A stretch of DNA of 64,000 nt from Chenopodium formosanum (taxonomy: Eukaryota; Streptophyta; Magnoliopsida; Caryophyllales; Amaranthaceae). Position numbers and translations under genes: made by a program. Below, piece by piece: positions 45,186 through 56,298 of this stretch (position 1 is the stretch's first letter; each line of letters starts with the position of its first letter). Where the stretch lies: assembly GCA_024500155.1 (NCBI GenBank), contig CM044877.1:11599501-11663500 (forward strand), written 5' to 3'. The notes beneath the pieces are model-generated. The model worked only from the letters and a program-made list of their open reading frames with translations, was not told the DNA's origin and ran no database searches.

Positions 45186-46834
45186 TGACAGGGTAGAGTC
45201 GTATCCCCTAATCAAAAGTAATTACCTAAGTCCTCTAACTAAAGTAGATAGGGAAGTAGGGTCGAATCCACAGAGAAACGGATCTTTCTATTCCTAACTA
45301 ACTATTATAATCTAGATTATGAAGTAACCAATATTTATATTTGAGTAATAAACTAAACTACGGAGACCAAGAATAAGGGGAAAATAATATATAAAAGGAT
45401 CTAGGGCATAGGTTCACCAATAAATAAAACTCCAGGGTAAAACATAATAATCAATCATTGACATTGCATAAATGACATGATTAACAGGCTCTCGCAATTT
45501 ATTAATCAACATAGATCTAACAGGCTCTCGCAATTTACTAGATCTAAGTTCCTATTGAAAATAGCCTTTAATATCAAAATAATATCTGCTCGATTCATCA
45601 ATTCAATATTGCTATACTTTTACAAGCCATAATTGTAAAGCGTTAAAATAATTCAATAAGAAATTATCATGCAATATCAAAAATCAATAATAGTCAATCA
45701 TCAATGAATCAATTAACCAGATCATAAAGGGCTTTCGCTACGTATTACAATCACAAAATTAATCTACCGGTATTAAATCTCATCTCTTGAATCTCGACTT
45801 AACCATTTATAAATTAATCTGCATATTGAAACTAGACCTAAACATCAATTCTCATATGTCGAATCTCGAATCAATATTGTCAAACTCATGCATAAAAGAT
45901 CAGGCCTAATCTAGTCACAGAGCATTAAATCAATCAATAGGAAATTAATCTAGCATTGATAATTAACAACAATAAATTATCCCTTCATATTATTTAAGGA
46001 TCCCCATAAACCCTAGAATAAAACTACTCAGACATAATCATAACTAAACTAATCAAATAAATAAAACAAAACATAATCAAAGAAGTAAATGAAATAGCTG
46101 AAATTAAAAGAGAAGAAATTGTTACCAAAAGAAATCTGGATTAATGAAAGTAATTAAGAACAAAGGTTGAGAGAGAAATTAAGAGAGAGAAATATTCTAA
46201 GTAGAGAGAGAAAATCTCAAGAAGAAGGTAATCCAAAATTACGTACATAATTTGTACATAAACATTCCAACTAAAACCACTCCTAATTAGAAACTAAGTG
46301 CTCGTCTAACAAAGCCTTCCAGAAACACGCGCTCGATCGGGCGCGCCTTTTTGCCTTGCCCGCTGCTGGTGTGCCGCGCCTGATCGAGCTTATGCTCACC
46401 CGATCAGGCGCGCTTCTTCCTTGAGGGTCTCTATGCGCGCAGCCGCTCGATCGGGCATATGCTTGCCCGATCGGGCCCGGTCTTCTTCTTCGAGGCTTGG
46501 ATTTCGATTGGGCTAAATTCCTCGGCTTTATATAAGTTTCCTCATCGGGTCTTGATTAAACGATCCAATAACCTCGGTATCTCATACCGAGCCCTTAATC
46601 ATCGGCTCTCACCGATCTTGGGCTTCAAAAGTGGCCGTGTCCTTCTAGCTTCCGTAGTTGATCCATAAAACCCGGAAAAATGCTCCAAAAGTGCAATTTC
46701 CTGTAAAATACAACCAAAACTACGAAAACACTAGAAAACACAAATTAGTAATAAAAGTTGCTCTAAAGAGCCAAAAACACTACTAATTATGACCAAGGGA
46801 CGGGGGTAAATTACTATATAAAATGGACACATCA
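45186..46834 (-). repeat. 5' LTR of the Athila-like element
   Basis: It has the same length and ends as the left copy (TGACAGGGTAGAGTCG..GGACACATCA). The TATA position reads GTACAAAT on the minus strand here, against GTATAAAT in the other LTR, so the promoter copy that would drive the element is altered. Confidence 0.9.
46327..46484. repeat. GCCCGATCGGGC palindrome island in the 5' LTR
   Basis: Counterpart of the block at 24443-24600, with several C/T and G/A differences at CG positions that break some palindromes (for example GCTCGATCGGGC). Confidence 0.85.
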
Positions 46835-47316
46835 TCATCCCTAAATTAGTCATAAAATATTAATAGTTAGTTGCAAAATCTAGCAACCGAAATTATGTTT
46901 TAGCGACTGATTGGTTAGATGTAATAAATTGGACTTAGTAGTCACTAATCTATCGCGAAAAAATTGGTCTCCATAGTTGCAAAAATTTGGTCTTTGTAGT
47001 TGCTAATCAGTCGCAAAATATTGGTCTCTATAAACTTAAATATTTAGTCAAAGTAGTAGCTAATCCGTTGCTTATATTTTGTGACAGACAAAATTTTGTT
47101 GCAAAAATCATCAAGTTAGTTACTAAATAGAAGTTGCAAAGGCGTCGCTAATCCGTCGCTAAAATTGCGACTTACTCAAAATTAGTTGCAAAAATGGATT
47201 TGCGACGAGGTCTTTAGTGACTGACCAAAGTAGTCGCAAATCCGTCACAGATCTATTTTAGCAACGGATTAGCAACTACTTTTGCCGTCGCTAAATGGCT
47301 TTTTCTTGTAGTGATA

Positions 47317-50083
47317 AGATTTGGGGAGTCATTTCTAAGATGGGTTCTTTTAAGGTCCCGGGGCCAGATGGCTACCACCCTTCTATAAGAAGTTATGGGA
47401 TACTATCAGTTTGGACCTTACTTCCTTTATTAGGAAAATGTTTGAGTATAAAGCTATCCCTGCGAGCATTAATAGAACCTTGATAGCCATTATCTCCAAG
47501 GTCTCTAACCCTTCCTCTATCACCCAGTTTAGACCAATTAGTCTCTGCAACATAGTGTATAAGATAGTGACTAAGATCATTGCCAATAGACTTCGTGGCT
47601 TCATTCCTTCTAGATTTTCCCCTAACCAAAATAGCTTTCTCCCGGGGAGAGGAACCGAGACTAATGTAATTGTTGTGAATGAAATTTTATATTCCATGAA
47701 AAAAAGAAAGGGGAAAAGGGTTGGTTCATTCTCAAATTAGACTTGGAGAAAGCTTATGATAAGTCTGAGTGGGTTTTCTTGAGAAATGCCTTAGTCTTCT
47801 TTGGTCTAGACCCTCCATCAATTGAGCTCATCATGTCTTGTGTTTCTTCAGTCACATCTTCTGTCCTTGTGAATGGGATTCCTACCGAGGACTTTAATTC
47901 TTCTAGGGGTATTCGCTAAGGTGACCCCCTTTATCCCTACTTGCTCATCATTTGTATGAAAATCCTTTCTCAGTTGATTCATAAGGAGGTTGACAGGAAA
48001 ACTTGGTCTCCTTTTTGTATGGGTAGAAAGCAAGTCTCCATCTCCCATCTCCTTTTTGCAGATGATATCCTTATTTTTGGGGAGACCTCTCTTGAGAACA
48101 TTCTTTCACTTAAGGACACCCTTGATACTTTTTGTGCGTTCTCTGGTCAGACTATTAGTGTTCAGAAGAGTAAAGTCTTGTTTTCTAGAAATACTTCTCA
48201 AAATGATAGAATTCTCTTTTGTGATGCTATAAGTTTTAGGGAGACTGATGATCTAAGTCCCTATCTTAGCTTCCCCATCTCTAGCTGTAGACCTTCCAAG
48301 AATAGAGTTAAGTTTATTTATGAGAAAATCCTTATAAAAAACTTGATCTCTGGAAATCTTCCATGTTGTCTAAGGCTGGTAGGTTGTGTCTAGTTTCTGC
48401 TACTTTGAATACCCTTCCTAACTATTATTTGCAGTGCATGCTTCTTCACATGTCTGTGTTGAACCACCTTAATAGTTCCTTGGCTAAGTTCTTATGGGGA
48501 AGGGTGAGAATTCTAAAGGGATTCATTTGGTAGGATGGAACAACATTGCTAGACTTAGAGAGAGTGGGGGGCTGGGTATTAGGTGTTTCAAAGCTTTGAA
48601 CAAAGCCTATTTGTTGAAACTTTGGTGGAGGATGTTGAATCAGGAAGGAAACCTTGTTGTGCAGATTCTCAAAGACAAATATTCTAAACCAAACAACCTA
48701 TTTCGTGCCTTTTCTTCTGGGTCTCATCTTTGGAAAAGTACTGGGAAGGTTTGGGATATTTTTAAGTCTTGCATTCAATAAGGTGTGGGCGATGGGGTGG
48801 ATATCTTTGCTTGGTATGACAATTGGGTGGGGTCGGGTGCTCTTAGAAGCCTTATTCAAGGTCCTCTGCAAAGAGAGGAAGAGGACATTATGCTTGAGGA
48901 GTGCATCTCTAATGGTCAATGGTGGGGATTTCTCTAAGTTGTCTTTTGTTTTCCCTGAGGATATTGTCAATATCTGCAGGAGTGTTCCTATCCCTGACTA
49001 TAACCAAGAATGTCTTGACTTTAATTTTTCAACTCTCACTTCTAAAGGTAAGTTTGATTTTAAAAAAGCATTGCATCTTTTTCAAAATGATAATGGGAAA
49101 AATAGAAAATTGGATTGGATTTGGGGCCTGAAATCAGCCCCTAAAATCAGATTTTTCATTTGGATTTGTTTTTTTTTGGGAGGATTACCTCAAAAGGTAA
49201 TATTTTAAAAAGAGAAATTACCTCATCAGATGCTTGTGTTTACTGCCACATTGTGCCTAAGAACTCACTCCATATTCTTAGGGACTGTGACCAAGCTAAA
49301 GGAGTTTGGGAGTTGCTCCATATGCCACCATCCTTCTTTTCCCTTCCCCTGATGGAAAGGATTTTCTCTAACCTTACACACAGCCCCCTACCTCTGCTGA
49401 TCTCCTCCCTTGGAAAACTTATTTCTCCTTCATTCTTTAGAAACTCTGGCTCAACCGCAATGATTGCATCTTTAACCAATTCAATCAATCCCGAGAACAG
49501 TCCCTTAGAGAGGCTCAAGCTTTAGCTAAGGAATTCCACACTTCTTTAAGGATATCCTTGGGTATCTTCACTCCCCCTCCTTCTGGTCCTTGCTGGCTAT
49601 CCCCCTTACAACCAAACGTTAAGTTTAATTGTGATGTCTCCTTTACATCTGAAAGTGAATGGGGAGGTGTAGCAGGTGTTTTTCGTAATTTTTCAGGTTT
49701 GTGGGTGCTGGGTTTTCAACAAAAATGTAGTGTTAAATATGTCATCATGGGAGAATTTCTAGCTATCATAGTTGGGTTAAAAATTGCAATTGAGAAAGGA
49801 TGGAATAGGTTGGAAATTGCTTCAGACTCAAAACAGGCGGTGGAGCTAATCATGGTGCAATGGTGGCAAAGGATGCTAATTTGAACATTCTAAAATCTTG
49901 CAGGGACCGACTTGAGAGGCTACGATCAGCAGAGCTGTACCATGAAGGCAAGAGCTCTAATATACTAGCTAACCAGTTAGCGAAATTCTGTAGAAAGTCC
50001 CCAAATAGGGGCATTTTGATTGTAATCTTAGCAGAACCCCTAGACTATGTTCGTAATGTATTATTTGAGGATAAACCTCCTTA
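47317..50083 (+). pseudogene. LINE ORF2, C-terminal part: RT, zinc-binding region and RNase H (disrupted)
   Basis: It resumes with KIWGVISKMGSFKVPGPDGY, the standard RT entry. Then come FRPISLCNIVYKIVTKIIAN (about 47530), LDLEKAYDK (47740), a mutated QGDPL box where Gln is a TAA stop (47918-47920), LLFADDILIF (48050) with the catalytic DD, and a zf-RVT-like W.IWGLKSAPKIRFFIW (49110). A C-terminal RNase H follows with acidic residues at KFNCDVSF, GEFLAI and ASDSKQAVEL (49620-49850). Frameshifts lie near 47385, 48390, 48530, 48780, 49200, 49450 and 49860. The coding end is at 50083, followed by a 55-bp 3' UTR and poly-A. Confidence 0.8.
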
Positions 50084-50149
50084 ACTCTTGTATCTTCTTG
50101 ACTCTACTTTAATCTAATTTCCTGCCCCCAGCTTTGCATAAAAAAAAAA

Positions 50150-50631
50150 TCTTAACTCTCTCTCTCCTCTACTGCTATTAACTTTCTCTCTCCTCTATTT
50201 TCTTTTTCATTCAAAATTTTCTCTCTTCTCTTTTTTTCCTTTCCTTCAATTCTTAGTTAAATTTCTTTAATTTTTACACTTGTTTGTCCTTCTACTTAGA
50301 ATATTCTCCAATTTGTCACCATTATATCATTCTCCATCGTCACCATCTTCGTCACGATGGTGAATCTTGAGGTAAATCTGAGTTTTTATTTATAAATATG
50401 TGAATATTATACAATTGTTCGTTTCTATCTATTTTGCATTTGTGATTCTTAATCTACCATGTTATAAATTGATAATTATTGTCTCTATGATGAATGAAAA
50501 TAAGATTCAAGGTGGATATTCAAAATTTTAAAGTTAAACTAATTATTACAATCAAACTTGGGTATAATTTCCCTTAAAAAAAATTGATCACACAGACATG
50601 AAGTATTTTAAATTTGAACATGTATGATGAT
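50150..50631. other. Right flank of the LINE, with CT-rich leader-like sequence
   Basis: 50150-50220 mirrors 19564-19612 (probable target duplication, expanded by CTCT repeats). At 50357 ATGGTGAATCTTGAG is followed by GTAAATCTG, which looks like a tiny first exon and splice donor after a CT-rich leader, but no later exon could be identified. Confidence 0.35.
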
Positions 50632-50861
50632 TCTAACCGGCCTTGGGCTACGAAAGACGGCCGTGATTCTCTAATGATCGTAGTGGCTCCAAATAAATTC
50701 GGGAAAATGATCAAAACCTGCAATTCTCTATAAAACAATACCAAAACTACGAAAACACTAGAAAACACATATTAGTATTAAATGTGTCTTTGAAGAGCCA
50801 AAAATACTCCTAATTATGACCAAGGGATGGGGGTAAATCAATATATAAAATAGACATATTA
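50632..50861 (-). repeat. Truncated Athila-type LTR end
   Basis: Collinear with 24720-24950 (..CCAAAACTACGAAAACACTA.., ..GAAGAGCCAAAAATACTCC.., ..TATATAAAATAGACATATTA) but clearly diverged, so it comes from an older copy of the same family. Confidence 0.75.
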
Positions 50862-51088
50862 GAAAACCCGAATTAAACCCGGCCTACTATTCACCCGACC
50901 CGAATATAACCTGACTTAAGCCCGACCCAAACCCGATAAGATGTATGACTCGACTCAAGCATGACCCAAACCGAACCTGACCTACATAGGTTATGACATT
51001 AAACCGAATTGACCTAACTTGAGTTGACCTAACCCACACTTACCCGACCCAAATCCAACCCGACCCGTTTACCGGAATTGACAATTTT
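50862..51088. mobile_element. Fragment of the GGGTCGGGTT hAT-like family
   Basis: Dense GACCCGA/AACCCGA words, ending ..GTTTACCGGAATTGACAATT, the inverse of the left end of the element at 1605. The other end is missing; it abuts the truncated LTR directly. Confidence 0.6.
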
Positions 51089-51482
51089 ACCTAATTATGA
51101 ATTTCGTCCAAAATGGGGCTCACTAATGATGATTTTTTTTTTGTTTTTTCATTTTCCATCCTAATTCTTTCGATTTCTTAATTGTAAATCCAAATCATAC
51201 AAATACAAATTTGGAGCTAATTATAATACGGTGTTCATCATTTAGGGTTTCAAATTAAAATTGGGGGGGGGGGGGTTGTTATTAAATTAGTGATCAATTT
51301 ACGAAATTGGGGCTAATTTACATCAATTTCATGTATTATGTATTCAATTAGTAGCAAAATTGATCGATATTTTTGTTAAATAACTAATGCGAAGTACTAA
51401 TTATTGTTATGAAGAATAAGGGTAGGCTCATATGTCATTTGGCCTGGGGGGGTTTAAATTCAATCATTTTTTGAACAAAATT
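51089..51482. other. AT-rich spacer with a poly-G run
   Basis: A G run of about 14 at 51263-51276; otherwise no gene or repeat end. Confidence 0.4.
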
Positions 51483-51490
51483 ATTATTAG

Positions 51491-52646
51491 TAGTGTTATC
51501 AAATTCAAACCAAAATCGTTTAACTGCCCGAAACCAACCAGCCCAAATGAGAACCGACCGATTTCAATACGATTTTTTTAACCGAAAACCGATCCGAGCC
51601 GTATTTAAGTAAACCCGAGACCGAACCAATCCGAATAATGTCAAACTGTATAAGAACAGAACCCGTCAACAAACCGAACCAGTTCTAAACCGAATTGAAA
51701 TCAAATCGAACCGGAAAAGAACCAAACCATATCTAACCCAAAACTGTTTCCAACCCGAAACCGTTTGAGCCGAGGTAAAAATCATTTACACCAAACCGCT
51801 AACAAACTGCAACCCGATTGCACCGAACCATTTATAAATCAAACCACTTACAAACCGAACTGCCTATAAATCAAATTGTAATTTTGACGTCATAACAACT
51901 CATCAAATTATAATTATGACATATCAATTAGATGATTAAATAAGAAGCAGCTAATAACCTGATAGTAAAACAATAATAATACATTAATACACTAAACTTT
52001 TATAATCTACTTTGTAATAAACTAGTAAGATCAGTATGACTAAACTTGAAAATAACATAATGTGTACTTATAAAATCGATGAGAATTTGTATATAGTATG
52101 ATGCCTAAATATAAAGTGATGAAGTCTCGGCTTAATATAAAACTTGTTAATCAGCAAAAGGTTCGCAAGTACTATCAAATTTAAAACCAAAATCGTTTAA
52201 CATTTTGAATCCAAATGACCCAATAAAAATCCGACTTTTTGAAATAAAAAACCGTTCCGAACCATAATTTAGTAAACGCGAAACGGAACTGATCCGAATA
52301 ACGTTAAACCGTATAAGAGCCAAACCCGTTAACAAACCGAACTAAAATAAAACTGTACCGAAAAAAACTGAACCGTTTCTAACTCAAAATTGTTTGCACC
52401 GGTATAAAAATCGTTTACATCGAACCGTTATAAAATCGCAACTCGTCTGCACTGAACCGTTTATTACCCGAACCGTTTACAACCTGAACTGAATTAAATA
52501 CGCTCAAGAATAAACCGGAACCAAATCAAACCGATAATTAATTAAATCAAACTGAAATTGACCCGTAAGACACTTGAACCGATTTCAAACCGACCAGATT
52601 TCAAACCGAACTGAAACCGAACTGTCAAACCAATTTGAAAGTACTA
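51491..52646. mobile_element. Second copy of the CGGTTCGGTTT hAT-like family, inverted
   Basis: Ends TAGTGTTATCAAATTC and ..CAATTTGAAAGTACTA; flanks ATTATTAG (51483-51490) and ATTATGAG (52647-52654) match at 7 of 8. The arms carry AAACCGAACC words, and the core (about 51890-52150) is the inverse of 6990-7250. Older than the 6430 copy. Confidence 0.8.
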
Positions 52647-53653
52647 ATTATGAGTAAAAATTTAAAACATGGCAAAAATTGGAACGTATGCTTTCAAATC
52701 TAGAAAATATAACTAAAAATCTTATAACACACGTTTTAAAATTTAGAACTTCTAAGTTAGATTTTGGAATAAGTCTTTCAAAATATATAAGAATTTTTCA
52801 TCATATACCCATGAATTGTTTTCAAATTCATTATATACCTCTAAGTTGTTATAAAAATTAATCATATACCTCTGATGACAACAAGATGTGTGGAATTTGA
52901 TTAATTATGCATCGAAACCACCTTAGATCTTTCCCTCCACTCCCGAAATCACTCATCTCCTTCGTCCAATCCCTGAAACCACTTCAAATCTACATGACCA
53001 TATTCGTATGATTGATTTTGAGGATAAGAAAAAAAAAATTTGGGTGGTTTTGTGGGTGGGAAAAAGAAATGTGGGTGATTTCGGAGGTAAGGGAATGTAT
53101 CTACTATTTAGGGTGGTTTCGGGCCATAATTATCCCTAATTGTAACACCCCCAAATCTCCCCGTACAGAATTACGAGTAAATTAAAATACATATAATTAT
53201 AGCTTAGAGATAGACTTAGGCGTATTACCGCTGAGTGATCACGCAAGGCTAATCAAACTTATTAAATAAAACCAATACTTTGCAGCGAAAAACTTCAATA
53301 CTATTTCTTTATTAATGAAAAACCATAAATACTAACCATTGTCATGAGTACTCATAAATAAAGACAAGGACCAACATTCCTAATCTAGATGAAGACATTC
53401 GCGGGAATCTAATGCTCATATAATTTGACTCCACTAGAAATTAGTCAACACTGTTTACCATTAAGGCAAATAGGGCAAACTAAAACAAATAGGAAATGCT
53501 ATACGGATTAGCAAAATATGCTAAGGCCCTGTTCTTTTGAACTTATGGGTAGAGCAGAGTAGATTAAATTTCAGCAGAGTAGATTTCAAGATAGCAGAGG
53601 CGCAGAGCAGAGCAGAGCAGAGCCAAGCCGAGTAGAGCAGAGCTTGTTATATA

Positions 53654-53671
53654 TTATCATCATCATCATCA

Positions 53672-53731
<60 letters not shown>
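53654..53731. repeat. (ATC)n/(ATT)n microsatellite
   Basis: ATC units turning into ATT units; read on the minus strand this is the (AAT)n tail after the LINE fragment's stop. Confidence 0.9.
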
Positions 53732-53733
<2 letters not shown>

Positions 53734-53737
53734 CTCA

Positions 53738-54597
53738 AAAACATACAAAGTTATACAACCTATAGAAAATTAGTGGGAAGCCGAGATACAATCTGGGCCC
53801 CCACTCCTCTAGCTATTGAAAAGCCGATCCTAGTAAAGATATGATCTGCAGCACGCACCCCAATGTCCTGAGTCTTTGAAAACTTCTGGATCCGCTTCAG
53901 TAATGCAACAGCCTCCTTTTCTAACCCCCCAAGAGAAGAGAAAGAGAAAGGAAGGAAGCCATATCCTATTGCTCGACAACTAGATTCGTACTTCACCCGC
54001 TTCCGATTAGCTGCATCAGTCACTACCCATTCAGGAACAAAGTCAGAAAGCCCAAACTGTGTTAATGGAGAAGACCCAAGTCAACACAGACATCGTGACC
54101 ACGATCCCATGAATAAAGTAACACATCTGTAGGTTTGAGAGCCCTGTCGTTCCCTCCAGATAACCCAATGTCCAACTCCTTCCTAGCAGAAATCCCTGAC
54201 CGATAGCAAATATCAACAAGGGTATCCCGAACAACATTGTGCCGATGTTTAATACCCACCATACCAGCACACGACACCGCGTGATCACCGAAAATATCCC
54301 TTGCAAAAACCCTAGAACAAGCAGAGCACGACATCGAGACAGAGAACAATGGAACACCCAATCGGTAGCATAACACACATCGGTAAGTCTTTGCGTTCAT
54401 CGTCTGACCCAACCCTGAAATAGGAACCGCCCGAAGCCAAACGGAGGTATGATCTCCCTGCTGTGATTTCCACAATGCTAATTGTCGAGGAGATAAAGAG
54501 AAGGCAGATTCTGCAGAAGCGGTAACCTTTGTGAAGTATATATCTGACAATTTCTTCATAAGTTTAGGGGCAGCGACCTCAGTAGGATTACTCATAA
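53738..54597 (-). pseudogene. C-terminal fragment of a plant non-LTR retrotransposon protein with nuclease-like motifs
   Basis: Two minus-strand pieces, 54595-54062 and 54023-53760, join by a single missing base near 54055. The protein has WKSQQGDHTSVWLRAVPISG, YRCVLCYRLGVPLF, then C-x2-C..H-x3-C (CSACSRVFARDIFGDHAVSC), then KPTDVLLYSWDRGHDVCVDL. Such a Cys/His cluster followed by a PD..(D/E)-type pattern recalls restriction-like endonuclease domains of some non-LTR elements; this is my inference. It ends ..GVGAQIVSRLPTNFL, and a trinucleotide tail follows a short 3' UTR, as in LINEs ending in microsatellites. It is 5'-truncated. Confidence 0.6.
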
Positions 54598-54616
54598 TAT
54601 ATTATTATTATTATTA

Positions 54617-54674
<58 letters not shown>
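54598..54674. repeat. (ATT)n microsatellite
   Basis: Sits at the 5' side of the LINE fragment, so the fragment is enclosed by trinucleotide repeats of the same phase type on both sides. Confidence 0.9.
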
Positions 54675-56298
54675 GTGCATATACCATTGATTTAGGTGAG
54701 TGAAAACATAAATAAATGTGTACCATATTTAACATATGTTAATAGTCGAAAGATAAAAGACAACAGTTTACTTATATTTATTTCACAAAAAATTTAAAAT
54801 AAAATGATTTAATGAGTAATAATAATTTTACTTATAAATATGTCTTAATCATATATTTTTAACCCTCTAAATAATAATGATATACACAGTACTACTTGAA
54901 ACAACCTCTTTTTTTTAATTCTTAAATTGTATGGAAAGATTTGAAAAATAATTCAACTCAATGAACTAACAATCAATACCCACATAAAACGTTTCTACAC
55001 ATTGTGATTCTTTTTTTTTTCAAGGAATCTACACATTGTGATTCTAATATCAAATGTTTATAAAAAAAAATTGTTATTAATTGTTATTATTATTATTTAC
55101 TTGTTTTTTGAAAGAATTGTTATAATTATTAGAAATTATTAATTAATAATATTAGTTAATATTAATTCTTAATAGTTTGAATTATTGAATATTATTATTA
55201 ATAATTATTATTATGATTAATAAACATTAATTATTAAAATTATTTTTAATATTAATAATTATTATAATTATTCAAAATAATAAATTATTATCATCAATAC
55301 AATATTAATTATTATTATTGAATATTAACTATTATTATTTGAAAATAGAGTAGAGCAGAGCAGAGCAGATTTGATTTGAGCAGAGCAGAGCAGAGCAACT
55401 CTAAAGAACGGGGCCTAAGTACGATAAGTGCAAGATAAGTAAATTTAATTTATTAGCAAACATACTTTTAAAATTCAATACCATTAATTAATATAATAAT
55501 TCCATACTCATGATTTAAAACCAATTCCAATATTCTCAAACAATTCCAATAACTCAATAATAATTAATATCAATTCATTTTTAAATCCAATTTCTCACCC
55601 AAGTGTGCACGCCCCCCAAACTAGTCTCCTTATATTACTAGGCTATTCTTGAGAAAAGAATTTGTCATACAAAGTCTAAATTCTTATTAACCAAATCCGC
55701 ATAGTGGGATTACTAACATGCTTTGTAAAGCTTTAATAATAATAAAAAAAAACCACTTTAACTCAATAATTCCAATAAATAATTCAAACTCGTTTTTAAT
55801 GACATTCAACATGTACTTAAAATCAAGCCATTAAACCATGATAAATAATTTAAATCATCCAAGACATGATATAAAAATCAATAATCCAATTTATTTATTA
55901 AAGTCAATTAATTAAACATGCTTTATTTCATAAATCATAATTTTAACGGAAATTTCACTATATACCACTGAGTTTAAGCTTAATTCACCGTATACCACCA
56001 AAAACTTTCTAATAGACCAAATACCACTCAATTATTGTACATTAACATGGCTAACTGCCGTTAGTGAGCCGTTTGGGGTAATTTACCATTTCACCATGTA
56101 CCATTTTATGTAAAAGTTTTTTCACCATATACCATGTTTTAAAAGATATTTCACCATTTACCCATTTTTTGGAAACGGTAATATTTTCAAAAAACTAGCC
56201 GTTGAACACTAATAACGGCTAGTTTGTTTATTATATAAATGGAGTGTTAAGGGATTCACGTAGTACTTCACACTTCCAAAAGCACTTCTAAAAGATGT

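Larger units (their letters stand above)
23302..46834 (-). mobile_element. Athila-like Ty3/gypsy LTR retrotransposon, pol-deleted, split by an inner LTR element
   Basis: Two LTRs of equal length (1,649 bp), TSD TCATC on both sides (23297-23301, 46835-46839), a primer-binding site next to the right LTR and a G-rich tract next to the left LTR fix the orientation as minus. Gag, protease and an envelope-position ORF remnant remain; RT, RNase H and integrase are absent, so it must have depended on partners. TGGCGYCGTTGCCGGGGA primer sites (tRNA-Asp type) and this gene order are typical of Athila-type elements; the lineage is inferred. Confidence 0.85.
21133..47313. mobile_element. CACTA (En/Spm) non-autonomous element, about 2.6 kb once the nested LTR elements are removed
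   Basis: It starts CACTACAAGAAAAATTATTT and ends ..CTTTTTCTTGTAGTG, exact inverted CACTA ends, flanked by ATA (21130-21132 and 47314-47316). Subterminal regions (21150-21440 and 46850-47290) repeat words such as GCGACTG, AGTTGCAAA and TAGTCGC in both orientations, as expected for transposase binding. I recognise no transposase. The interior (21600-23100) has a Pro/His-type GC-rich patch, a (GCT)n-like patch at 22975-23050 and an (AT)n tract, possibly captured gene scraps. Confidence 0.85.
19613..50149 (+). mobile_element. 5'-truncated L1-like LINE split by a 26-kb nested insertion
   Basis: The left part (to 21132) encodes an ORF1-like tail and the endonuclease. The right part (from 47317) encodes reverse transcriptase, a zinc-binding region and RNase H, then ends in a poly-A run (50140-50149). 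The two halves join at the CACTA target ATA. The start is approximate, set by the probable target duplication. Confidence 0.75.
53525..55415. mobile_element. PIF/Harbinger-like element with AGAGC pentamer arrays carrying a LINE fragment
   Basis: GGCCCTGTTCTTTTGAAC and ..CTCTAAAGAACGGGGCC are inverted ends flanked by TAA (53522-53524, 55416-55418). Subterminal AGAGC arrays lie at 53598-53643 and 55345-55397. A LINE fragment with trinucleotide repeats on both sides occupies the middle. Confidence 0.8.
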
